Positions 6,612 through 13,436 of a stretch of 29,231 bases of DNA are shown here, one piece after another; within the stretch, counting starts at the first letter, position 1, and each line of letters begins with the position of its first letter. Origin of the DNA: CAZBYL01 sp964522805. GTDB lineage: Bacteria > Synergistota > Synergistia > Synergistales > Synergistaceae. Where the stretch lies: positions 1-29,231 of the forward strand of contig CAZFWP010000010.1 of assembly GCA_964522805.1 (NCBI GenBank), written 5' to 3'. A program made the translations under genes and the position numbers. Below the pieces are notes generated by a model that saw nothing but the letters and a program-made list of their open reading frames with translations, did no database searches and was not told the origin of the DNA.

Positions 6612-7901
6612 ATGAAATACAGTATTCCATACGGCAGCAGCGAGATAGAGTTTGATGCTCCTGAAAAAGCGGTTATTTTTACAGGGGAGATGACAAATAT
6701 CCCTCCGATTGAGGATCTTGAGGCGGAGATTTTACGTGCTTTAGACAATCCTCTGGGGACAGCGCCTCTTAAGGAGCTGGCTCAAGGCAAGAAAAATATT
6801 GTCTTTCTTATTGAAGACAGCACTCGCAATACGCCCCTTGACCGGATAATGCCTGTTGTAGTGCGTTATCTTAATGACAGTGGTGTACCCGACGAGGCGA
6901 TGAGCTTTCTTACCGCCCCGGGAACTCACCGGATTATGACAGACGCGGAAATTTTGGAAAAAATCGGGCCCGATATGGTGCGCCGTTTTAAAGTCCGACA
7001 GCATGACGCCACGATTGCGGGCGATATGGTCGATTTAGGGCACGTGGAGACAGAAGGCTACAAAATTCCTGTTCACGTGAACCGTTATGCTGTAGAAGCC
7101 GATTTACTTGTCGGCATGGGCAATATAGTTCCTCATAGCGATGCCGGTTACTCTGGCGGAGCTAAAATCCTTCAGCCCGGAGTGTGCGACTTTGTCACCA
7201 CCTCCGCGACTCACGCTACAGCCGGACTTTGCCCCGATATTCCTTTGGGAATGGTTGAAGGCAATCCCTGCCGCAGAGGCATGGAGGAAGTAGCGAAGAT
7301 GGTGGGGCTGGACTTCATTCTCAATATCGTCAAAAATTACGCCGGAGATGTTGCCGGCATCTTCACCGGTGATTTTATTCAGGCACATAGAGCCGGCATG
7401 GCAGTAGCGGAAAAATCCTTTAAGGTTGATATGCCGCAGCTCGCAGACATTGTCGTCGTCAGCTCTTCACCGGCCGACCTCGATTATTGGCAGGCTGAAA
7501 AGGGCGTGACCAGCGCTTATTTTGCCGTTAAAGAGGGCGGTATTGTTATTTTCGCCGCTCCTTGCTACGAAGGACTGGCGCACAACCACCCGCGTTTCCG
7601 CAAATGGCTTGACATGGAGCTGAAAGACGTTGTCGCCGGATTACGCGCGGCCTCCCCTGAAGATACAGAGGCAGATATTGTTTCAGCAGTGCTTGCCGTA
7701 TGCAATTGCAGAGTGAGAGACAGAGCTAGGATATTCTCTGTCAGTGAAGGTCTGACTGAAGAGGATCTGCGTGTTCTCCACTACACACCTTACCCAACCG
7801 TACAGGCAGCACTTGATGAGGCAATGAAGCTGATTCCCAATGCTACTATCGGCATTCTGCCCAAAGGCGGAATATCCCTCCCCGTACTCCAAAAGCTGTA
7901 A
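6612..7901 (+). CDS. LarA-like nickel-pincer racemase/epimerase (DUF2088 family)
   Basis: A 429-residue member of the lactate racemase (LarA) family, which uses a nickel-pincer nucleotide to invert the hydroxyl-bearing carbon of 2-hydroxy acids by hydride transfer. All hallmark residues are present with LarA spacing: His106 in APGTH, His175 in VPHSDAGYSGGAK, Lys185 (+10, the residue that binds the cofactor covalently) and His201 (+16, in ATH). EDSTRNTP (about 69-75) corresponds to the family's DHTRPxP segment. The ATG is preceded by GGGGCG at 5 bases, right after the assembly gap. It stands between two AcnX modules and ends 18 bases before acnX2, so it is almost certainly in one operon. The family includes lactate, malate and other hydroxy-acid racemases, and the substrate cannot be read from sequence. 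No cofactor-synthesis genes (larB, larC, larE) are in the window. Confidence 0.88.
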   Translation: MKYSIPYGSSEIEFDAPEKAVIFTGEMTNIPPIEDLEAEILRALDNPLGTAPLKELAQGKKNIVFLIEDSTRNTPLDRIMPVVVRYLNDSGVPDEAMSFLTAPGTHRIMTDAEILEKIGPDMVRRFKVRQHDATIAGDMVDLGHVETEGYKIPVHVNRYAVEADLLVGMGNIVPHSDAGYSGGAKILQPGVCDFVTTSATHATAGLCPDIPLGMVEGNPCRRGMEEVAKMVGLDFILNIVKNYAGDVAGIFTGDFIQAHRAGMAVAEKSFKVDMPQLADIVVVSSSPADLDYWQAEKGVTSAYFAVKEGGIVIFAAPCYEGLAHNHPRFRKWLDMELKDVVAGLRAASPEDTEADIVSAVLAVCNCRVRDRARIFSVSEGLTEEDLRVLHYTPYPTVQAALDEAMKLIPNATIGILPKGGISLPVLQKL

Positions 7902-7919
7902 CTTGAAAGGCGGTAGGAC

Positions 7920-9146
7920 ATGTATTTAACTGATGAAGAAAAGAGTATATTAAACGGCGAACATGGCGAAGGCAATATGAAAGCAATGGAACTTCTCGTT
8001 GCTCTCGGCAAGGCTTTTGACGCGGAGAAACTTATCCCGGTATCGCGTGCTCATGTGGCTTTGAGCGGACAGGAAGGCGACACCTACTGGTGTGAGCTGC
8101 TTGTTAACGGAGGCGCCACATGCAAAGTTCCCCCGACAACCAATCCCTCGTGGGACGTGGAAAATCTTACAAAGCTTTATGAGGTAACGCCTGAAGAGCG
8201 CGAGCTGGGGGAACGTACAATTGACGTCTACCGCAGAATAGGTGCTAAGCTGACTTTCTGCTGCGCTCCCGGGCTGGCTACAAACGTACCCTTTATGGGC
8301 GAACACATCGCCTTTTCCGAATCCAGCGCCACCCCTTATGTAAATTCTGTTCTCGGAGCCAGAAGCAACAGAGAGTCCTCTGTCAGTGCGCTTGCCGCTG
8401 CTGTTATCGGCAAAACTCCCTATTATGGCTTCCATTTGGACGAAAACCGCGCCGGAGAGTTTATTATCGATGTAGACGCACAGATGAACGACCCTTACGA
8501 CTGGGGTATTTTGGGATACAGCGTCGGCAAGTTGGCAGGCTCACGAATTCCTGTTTTGAGATTTAAGAACCTCGAAAGAAGACCGCGCCCCGAAGATTTC
8601 CTCTATTTCGGAGCTGAGGCCGCCACAAGCGGCGCAGTGGCGATGTACCACTTTGTCGGCATCACCCCCGAAGCGCCAACACTGGAAGCAGCTTTTAAGG
8701 GAAAACCGGTTCCCGCCTCTGCTGAAGCCTTTATCGACCAGAAAGCTCTCAACGAACAAGAAGCTCATATTTCCGTTGGAGAGACCGGAAAAATCAACCT
8801 TGTTATGCTTGGTTGTCCCCACTACACATATGAACAGCTTCTCAGCGTGGAAAAGTTGATGAACGGAAGACATGTTCACAGTGAAACCGCTTTCTGGATT
8901 CTTTCGTCAATAGACGCCATCGAGCTGGCTGAGCGTTCGGGCCTGCGTGCACGTCTTGACAGTCTCGGAGTTCAGCTTGTCGCCGACACCTGCATTGACG
9001 AACCTTGCTGGAAGTCTTTCGAAGGCGCGCTGGGAGTCACCGACTCACCTAAATGCGCATATTACAGAGAGCGCAGGGGACAGCCGTTTGTGGTGCGCCG
9101 CCTTTCAAAGTGCATAGACGCGGCAGTGAATGGGAGGGTTGAATAG
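7920..9146 (+). CDS. Aconitase X large subunit (AcnX/DUF521), copy 2
   Basis: An intact 408-residue AcnX large subunit, a predicted Fe-S dehydratase. Conserved blocks are RAHVALSGQ (about 42-50), TFCCAP (about 114-119), FSESSATPYVNSV (about 136-148), TSGAVAMYHFVGITPEAP (about 236-253), LGCPHYTYEQ (around residue 300), VADTC with Cys358, and VTDSPKCAYY near the end. The Cys residues in CAP, GCPH and ADTC are the likely cluster ligands. It is preceded by AGGCGG at about 6 bases and follows the LarA-like gene by 18 bases. DUF126 starts directly after its stop codon (TAGATG). Similarity to copy 1 runs end to end, but the nucleotides differ at many synonymous sites, so the duplication is not recent. 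Possible substrates are hydroxy acids handled by the neighbouring racemase, which is inference. Confidence 0.92.
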   Translation: MYLTDEEKSILNGEHGEGNMKAMELLVALGKAFDAEKLIPVSRAHVALSGQEGDTYWCELLVNGGATCKVPPTTNPSWDVENLTKLYEVTPEERELGERTIDVYRRIGAKLTFCCAPGLATNVPFMGEHIAFSESSATPYVNSVLGARSNRESSVSALAAAVIGKTPYYGFHLDENRAGEFIIDVDAQMNDPYDWGILGYSVGKLAGSRIPVLRFKNLERRPRPEDFLYFGAEAATSGAVAMYHFVGITPEAPTLEAAFKGKPVPASAEAFIDQKALNEQEAHISVGETGKINLVMLGCPHYTYEQLLSVEKLMNGRHVHSETAFWILSSIDAIELAERSGLRARLDSLGVQLVADTCIDEPCWKSFEGALGVTDSPKCAYYRERRGQPFVVRRLSKCIDAAVNGRVE

Positions 9147-9572
9147 ATGAGCGAAGTTAAAACCTACAAGTGCCGCTGTATTGTCAAGGGCACAGGAAGC
9201 GGCGACGCCATCGTTTCCAAAGACGCCATGTGCTTTTATCTTTGTGACCCGCAGACAGGTACTGTTATCGAGAGAAATCACGCTATTCACGGTAAGAGCA
9301 TAGCAGGAAAGATTCTTGTTGTGCAGTCGGGCAAAGGCAGTTCCGTCGTACAGGTTGACGGCTTTTATCAGCTCTGGGCAAAAAAAACATTGCCTGCGGC
9401 GATAATTGTCCGTGAGACGGAGCCTGTTCTTGTTTCGGCAGCAGTAGTTATGGGCACAACGATGGTAGACCGTATGGAAGAAGATCCCTTTAATGTCATC
9501 GAAGACGGAGACTGGGTCGAAGTTGACGCCGATGCGGGCGAGATTCGCGTCACGAAGCGCGGCAAAGCCTAG
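9147..9572 (+). CDS. Aconitase X small subunit (DUF126 swivel domain), copy 2
   Basis: An intact 141-residue DUF126 protein, the small subunit that docks on the AcnX large subunit and supplies active-site residues. Motifs are GKSIAGKILVVQSGKGSS (about 49-66, with the conserved GKGSS serine), FYQLW, PAAIIVRETEPVLVSAAVVMG (about 83-103) and a C-terminal beta segment, DGDWVEVDADAGEIRV. The ATG directly abuts the acnX2 stop, with GGGAGG about 9 bases upstream inside acnX2. It is about 50% similar to the truncated copy at 6302 in the shared part. It is the last enzyme gene before the second TRAP transporter. Confidence 0.92.
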   Translation: MSEVKTYKCRCIVKGTGSGDAIVSKDAMCFYLCDPQTGTVIERNHAIHGKSIAGKILVVQSGKGSSVVQVDGFYQLWAKKTLPAAIIVRETEPVLVSAAVVMGTTMVDRMEEDPFNVIEDGDWVEVDADAGEIRVTKRGKA

Positions 9573-9652
9573 GGGCAAGCCATCATCTTAATTTTATCGG
9601 CGGATCGCGCTTAGTCTTATCTTTTTTCATTCGGCTAGCGGAGGGGGGGCTT

Positions 9653-9712
9653 ATGAAAACAGTTTCACTTATTCCCGTTAGTGTAGGCGACAGCATTATA
9701 CAGAAAGTATAA
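9653..9712 (+). CDS. 19-codon mini-ORF before dctP2 (doubtful)
   Basis: ATG to TAA encoding MKTVSLIPVSVGDSIIQKV, preceded by a very G-rich GGAGGGGGGG three bases upstream. Its 3' end coincides with the operator candidate at 9696-9712. It could be a leader peptide or the truncated start of a lost gene, or it could arise by chance. I do not recognise it. The rest of the 9573-9757 intergenic region shows no other gene. Confidence 0.25.
   Translation: MKTVSLIPVSVGDSIIQKV
9696..9712. promoter_or_regulatory. Operator candidate TTATAC-N5-GTATAA before dctP2
   Basis: TTATAC (9696-9701), five bases, GTATAA (9707-9712). It has the same arms and spacing as the site at 5021-5037. It lies about 45 bases before the dctP2 start and points to common control of the AcnX operon and the second TRAP transporter. 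Confidence 0.5.
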
Positions 9713-9757
9713 GCAAAAACACTATTTCCAAAATAATACTATAAGGAGGAAACACAA

Positions 9758-10750
9758 GTGAAAAAAAGTCTAGTAATGGTTTTGGCTACCGCAATTATCT
9801 CCGTCTTCTGCATTCCGGCATTCGCAGCTCCCGAGTTCACCATCAAAGTAGGATCCATCGTCTCTGACACTCACGCTGACATGCTTGCAATGAAAAAGGT
9901 CTTTGTTCCCGCGGTCGAAAAAGGTTCAAAGGGAAGAATTAAAGTGGAACTTTACCCTAATGCACAGCTTGGCGGCGACAGAGAGCTTTGCGAAGGCGTC
10001 CAGATGGGCACAATCCAGATGGCTCTTCCCGCAAGCTCAGCTCTCGCAGGCTTCGATAAGAGAATGCAGGTGCTTGACCTCCCCTACCTCTTCACCAGCA
10101 GAAAGACCGCTTTTGAAGCTCTTGACGGTATCCTCGGCAAGAAACTAAATGAATACATGCTCGCCAAGGGCTTTATGAACCTCGGCTATCAGGAAAACGG
10201 CATGCGTCATGTCACCAACAGCAAAAACCCCATCAAAACACCGGCAGACCTTAAGGGTTTGAAGATCCGTACGATGGAAAACCCGATGCACATCGCCTAC
10301 TTCAAGGAGCTGGGCGCCAACCCCACACCGATGAGCTGGGGCGAGCTCTATACCGCGCTACAGCAGGGCACAGTTGACGCTGAAGAGAACCCCTACGCAA
10401 TGATCTCCGACGGTAAGTTCTACGAAGTGCAGAAGTACGTCTCTGAAACAGGACACGTTTTCTCCGTCACAGTTCTTATCGCCAACAAGAAGTTCATGGA
10501 GAAGCTCCCCGCAGACCTTCGCGCTCTCGTAATCAAAGCAGCAAAAGATTTCTCTGTTGAACAGCGCAAAACCATCGCCGGGCTGGAAACACAGTTTAAG
10601 AAAGAAGTCGTCAAAGCCGGCATGAAAGCCAACGAGCTTACAGCAGAGCAGAAGAAACCCTTTGTAACAGCCACAACAAAGGTATATGCTAAGTTCGAAA
10701 AAGATCTCGGCAAAGAAATCATGGACATCGCCAGGAAGGTCCAGAAATAA
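9758..10750 (+). CDS. dctP: TRAP transporter substrate-binding protein DctP
   Basis: A 330-residue periplasmic binding protein. Residues 1-23 are a Sec signal peptide ending AFA before APEF. The mature protein has the DctP layout: an N-terminal lobe with YPNAQLGGDRELCEGVQMGTIQM (about 66-88), then LKGLKIRTMENP (about 165-176) with Arg171, which in this family usually forms the salt bridge to the substrate carboxylate, and GANPTPMSWGELYTALQQGTVDAEENPY (about 186-213). It starts with GTG, with AAGGAGG 8 bases upstream. The carboxylate-binding Arg implies an organic acid ligand, consistent with the hydroxy-acid enzymes upstream. It is the only intact dctP in the window and may serve both permease pairs. 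Confidence 0.93.
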   Translation: MKKSLVMVLATAIISVFCIPAFAAPEFTIKVGSIVSDTHADMLAMKKVFVPAVEKGSKGRIKVELYPNAQLGGDRELCEGVQMGTIQMALPASSALAGFDKRMQVLDLPYLFTSRKTAFEALDGILGKKLNEYMLAKGFMNLGYQENGMRHVTNSKNPIKTPADLKGLKIRTMENPMHIAYFKELGANPTPMSWGELYTALQQGTVDAEENPYAMISDGKFYEVQKYVSETGHVFSVTVLIANKKFMEKLPADLRALVIKAAKDFSVEQRKTIAGLETQFKKEVVKAGMKANELTAEQKKPFVTATTKVYAKFEKDLGKEIMDIARKVQK

Positions 10751-10764
10751 CTTAAGCATTCTGG

Positions 10765-10801
10765 GCGCGTTCCTGTTTTACAGGGACGCGCTTCTTTTTT
10801 A
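10765..10801 (+). terminator. Terminator-like hairpin between dctP2 and dctQ2
   Basis: GCGCGTTCCTG pairs with CAGGGACGCGC (11 bp, one G-T) around TTTTA, followed by a T-rich run. It lies 14 bases after dctP2 and 28 bases before dctQ2, with no clear promoter between. It probably lets part of the transcription through, giving more binding protein than permease. Confidence 0.7.
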
Positions 10802-10829
10802 ATCGGTATGTTAAAAGGGGGCACCTGCA

Positions 10830-11324
10830 TTGACAATCAAAAAATTTATTAATAACTTTGAAGAGTATTTTATTGTTTGGACGATGGCAATTATGACTGT
10901 TCTGGTTTTTCTCCAGGTCGTTATGCGCTATGTATTCGCAAATTCGCTCTCTTGGAGCGAAGAAATGGCAAGATTTATATTTCTTTGGCTTTCATGGATA
11001 GGAGCAAGTTACGCGGTAAAGGAACGCAGCCACTTTCGTGTTGAAATGTTCGCAAATATGATTCAAGGCACTGCACGCAAATATTTTGAATGTTTTATTT
11101 TGATAGTTTGGTTTATATTCAGCCTTTTTCTTACGTGGTTCGGCACGGAGCTGCTGCTGTTTTTGCACGACAGCGGTCAGTTTTCCGCGGCAATGGAGAT
11201 TCCCATGACGCTTCCCTACGCCTCTGTCCCTGTCGGCTGCGGACTAATGTCAATAAGATTGTTAATCGAAATCTATAAAATTTTCCGCGGCGAAACTGCG
11301 GGGAATACAACCGAAAAGGCATAG
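10830..11324 (+). CDS. dctQ: TRAP transporter small permease subunit DctQ (copy 2)
   Basis: A 164-residue four-helix membrane subunit, paralogous to the protein at 3012-3521. The block from SLSWSEE to FRVEMFANM is nearly identical in both, while the third membrane segment has diverged. The start is TTG at 10830, with AGGGGG about 9 bases upstream and the same TTGACAATCAA opening as copy 1. The stop lies 12 bases before dctM2. Together with DctP and DctM it completes a full TRAP transporter. Confidence 0.93.
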   Translation: MTIKKFINNFEEYFIVWTMAIMTVLVFLQVVMRYVFANSLSWSEEMARFIFLWLSWIGASYAVKERSHFRVEMFANMIQGTARKYFECFILIVWFIFSLFLTWFGTELLLFLHDSGQFSAAMEIPMTLPYASVPVGCGLMSIRLLIEIYKIFRGETAGNTTEKA

Positions 11325-11336
11325 GGGGTCTGCTCG

Positions 11337-12617
11337 ATGGAAGCTGTAATCCTTTTTACTATTCTTATTATCACCATCGCCATGAGCATACCCATTGGCA
11401 TCACTTTGGGGCTGGCAACAGGCATAGCCATGTGGCTGACGTCAGACATTCCTTTGATTATGCTGGCACAGAAATCTGTCACCGGACTTGATTCATTCCC
11501 GCTTCTGGCAATACCCTTCTTTATATTGGCGGGGTCTCTTATGTGTAACGGCGGTATTTCGCGAAGGCTTGTCAACCTAGCGGAAAGTTTGGTCGGTTTT
11601 ATCACCGGCGGCTTGGCAATGGTCACGGTTTTGGCGTGCATGTTCTTCGCAGCTATCTCGGGCTCAGGCCCGGCTACAGTCTCCGCAATCGGATCTTTCA
11701 TGGTTCCTTCTATGAAGGAAAGAAAGTATGATGCCTCCTTCGCGGCGGCAATAACCGCAGCGGCAGGCACCATCGGCGTCATCATCCCGCCGAGCATTCC
11801 CTTCGTCATTTACTGCGTCGTCGCCCAGTGTTCTATCGGTGATATGTTTATCGCCGGTATCGTTCCGGGGTTGATAATAGGTTTCGCCCTCATGGCAGTG
11901 TGCTACTGCACTGCGAGGAAGAGGCACTATATCAGCGTATCCGAGCGCCCAACTTTCGCCAATGTCGGCAAGGCCTTTAAAGAGGCTGTATGGGCTCTTA
12001 TCGTACCGATAATCATTCTCGGCGGTATTTACGGAGGCATCTTCACACCGACAGAGGCCGCGGTTGTAGCAGTCGTTTATTCCGTCCTCATCGGCAAGTT
12101 TGTCTATAAGGAACTTGACGGTAAAACTCTTTATGAGTGCCTGCGCAGTTCAGGGCTAATTAACGGGGCAACCGAATTTATGATAGGTCTTTCGATGGCG
12201 TTCGCCAGCTATTTGGCGATGGCTCAGATTCCCTCCCATATAGCGAGCTGGATGAGCCAGCTTGCCGGAACGCCTTTTATGCTTTTGATGGTGATTAACA
12301 TCTTCCTCCTGATTATCGGCTGTTTTGTTGATAATATCGCCGCAGTTATTATTCTTACTCCGATACTTTTGCCGGTTGTCAGAACTATAGGCATCGATCC
12401 CATACATTTTGGTTTGATTATCACCGTCAACTTGGCTTGCGGGTTTATTTCGCCGCCCTACGGCATCAACCTCTTTGTCGCCTCAGCGATTTCGGGTGAG
12501 AGTATCGAAAATATTTCTAAAGCAATTATTCCCTCGTTCCTGGCAATGGTAGGCTGCCTTATGCTCTTCACCTATTTCCCCATTATCACCATGGGATTGC
12601 TTAACATTATGAGGTAA
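11337..12617 (+). CDS. dctM: TRAP transporter large permease subunit DctM (copy 2)
   Basis: A 426-residue, 12-segment DctM permease of the same length as copy 1, with which it shares long identical stretches: the SVTGLDSFPLLAIPFFILAG region, the SGSGPATVSAIG region and GIYGGIFTPTEAAVVAVVYS. Differences cluster at residues about 185-205 and 290-320, which may reflect different substrates. It is preceded by GGGGGT at 8 bases. It is the last gene of the plus-strand catabolic region and ends at the palindromic terminator at 12644. Confidence 0.95.
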   Translation: MEAVILFTILIITIAMSIPIGITLGLATGIAMWLTSDIPLIMLAQKSVTGLDSFPLLAIPFFILAGSLMCNGGISRRLVNLAESLVGFITGGLAMVTVLACMFFAAISGSGPATVSAIGSFMVPSMKERKYDASFAAAITAAAGTIGVIIPPSIPFVIYCVVAQCSIGDMFIAGIVPGLIIGFALMAVCYCTARKRHYISVSERPTFANVGKAFKEAVWALIVPIIILGGIYGGIFTPTEAAVVAVVYSVLIGKFVYKELDGKTLYECLRSSGLINGATEFMIGLSMAFASYLAMAQIPSHIASWMSQLAGTPFMLLMVINIFLLIIGCFVDNIAAVIILTPILLPVVRTIGIDPIHFGLIITVNLACGFISPPYGINLFVASAISGESIENISKAIIPSFLAMVGCLMLFTYFPIITMGLLNIMR

Positions 12618-12643
12618 TCTGCATTTCCTTACTTATCAGTGCC

Positions 12644-12685
12644 AAAGAGCCGCTTCTTGCGCATGCGCAAGAAGCGGCTCTTTTT
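12644..12685. terminator. Bidirectional terminator between dctM2 and kdpE
   Basis: A perfect 40-bp palindrome (12644-12683). The arms begin AAAGAGCCGCTTCTTGCG and meet at a central CATG. Five T residues follow on the plus strand and three on the minus strand. It lies between convergent transcription units. Confidence 0.9.
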
Positions 12686-12713
12686 ATGATTTTGCAAGAC
12701 TGGCGCAGAGGAG

Positions 12714-13436
12714 TCAGTCCGACCGGCACTCTTTATCCGTTACTTTTATCATTCTATAACCAACACGGATATGGGTTTGTATGTATTGAGGGTCAGAGGT
12801 ATCTTTTTCAATTTTCTTCCTGAGTGTGGCCATAAATACCCGCAGAGACTGAGTGTCATCGGGCAGAGGCGTACCCCAAATCTCTTTGGCGATGTAGTTG
12901 TAAGTGAGGACTTTACCAGTGTTTTTTGCTAATAGCACCAGCAGGCGGTATTCCATGGGGGTGAGGTGCAGCTCCTTGTCCTCGATAAAAGCGCAGCCGG
13001 CGGCGTAGTCTATTTTGAGAGCACCGTTGAGATATGTGTTTGATTCCGTGGCTGTTTGGCTGTTTTCGGCACGGGCACGGCGCATGGCGACTCTGATTCT
13101 GGCCATGAGTTCATCTACACTGAATGGTTTGGTGATATAGTCGTCAGCACCGGCATCAAGGGCTTCCACTTTGTCGCTGTCATCTCCTCTGGCACTGACG
13201 ATGATTATCGGCGTTGCGCTCCAAGAGCGGGTCTTTTTGATTACTTCAGCACCGTCCATGTCGGGCAGCCCCAAGTCAAGAATAATGACATCGGGGCGGT
13301 AGGAGAGGACAGCGGTGACGCCATCTTTGCCGGTGGCGGCCGTTTTATATTGGTATTGCTGTGTTTCAAGCATTGTTGAAATTAAATTTCTGACGGCACT
13401 GTCGTCCTCAATTACCAAAATCCGCGGCTTATTCAT
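12714..13436 (-). CDS. kdpE: Response regulator KdpE
   Basis: A 240-residue OmpR/PhoB-type response regulator. The receiver domain (1-118) has the acidic pocket Glu10-Asp11-Asp12, the phosphoacceptor Asp54 in ILDLGLPD and the conserved Lys of ITKPFS. The C-terminal winged helix (about 138-235) carries HLTPMEYRLLVLLAKN and the recognition-helix region DTQSLRVFMATLRKKI. It is phosphorylated by KdpD and activates kdp transcription when K+ is limiting. Start ATG 13436 overlaps the last 8 bases of kdpD; the reading frame is open further upstream, but those codons are simply kdpD in another frame. GGAGG lies 10 bases upstream. Confidence 0.95.
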   Translation of the reverse strand: MNKPRILVIEDDSAVRNLISTMLETQQYQYKTAATGKDGVTAVLSYRPDVIILDLGLPDMDGAEVIKKTRSWSATPIIIVSARGDDSDKVEALDAGADDYITKPFSVDELMARIRVAMRRARAENSQTATESNTYLNGALKIDYAAGCAFIEDKELHLTPMEYRLLVLLAKNTGKVLTYNYIAKEIWGTPLPDDTQSLRVFMATLRKKIEKDTSDPQYIQTHIRVGYRMIKVTDKECRSD

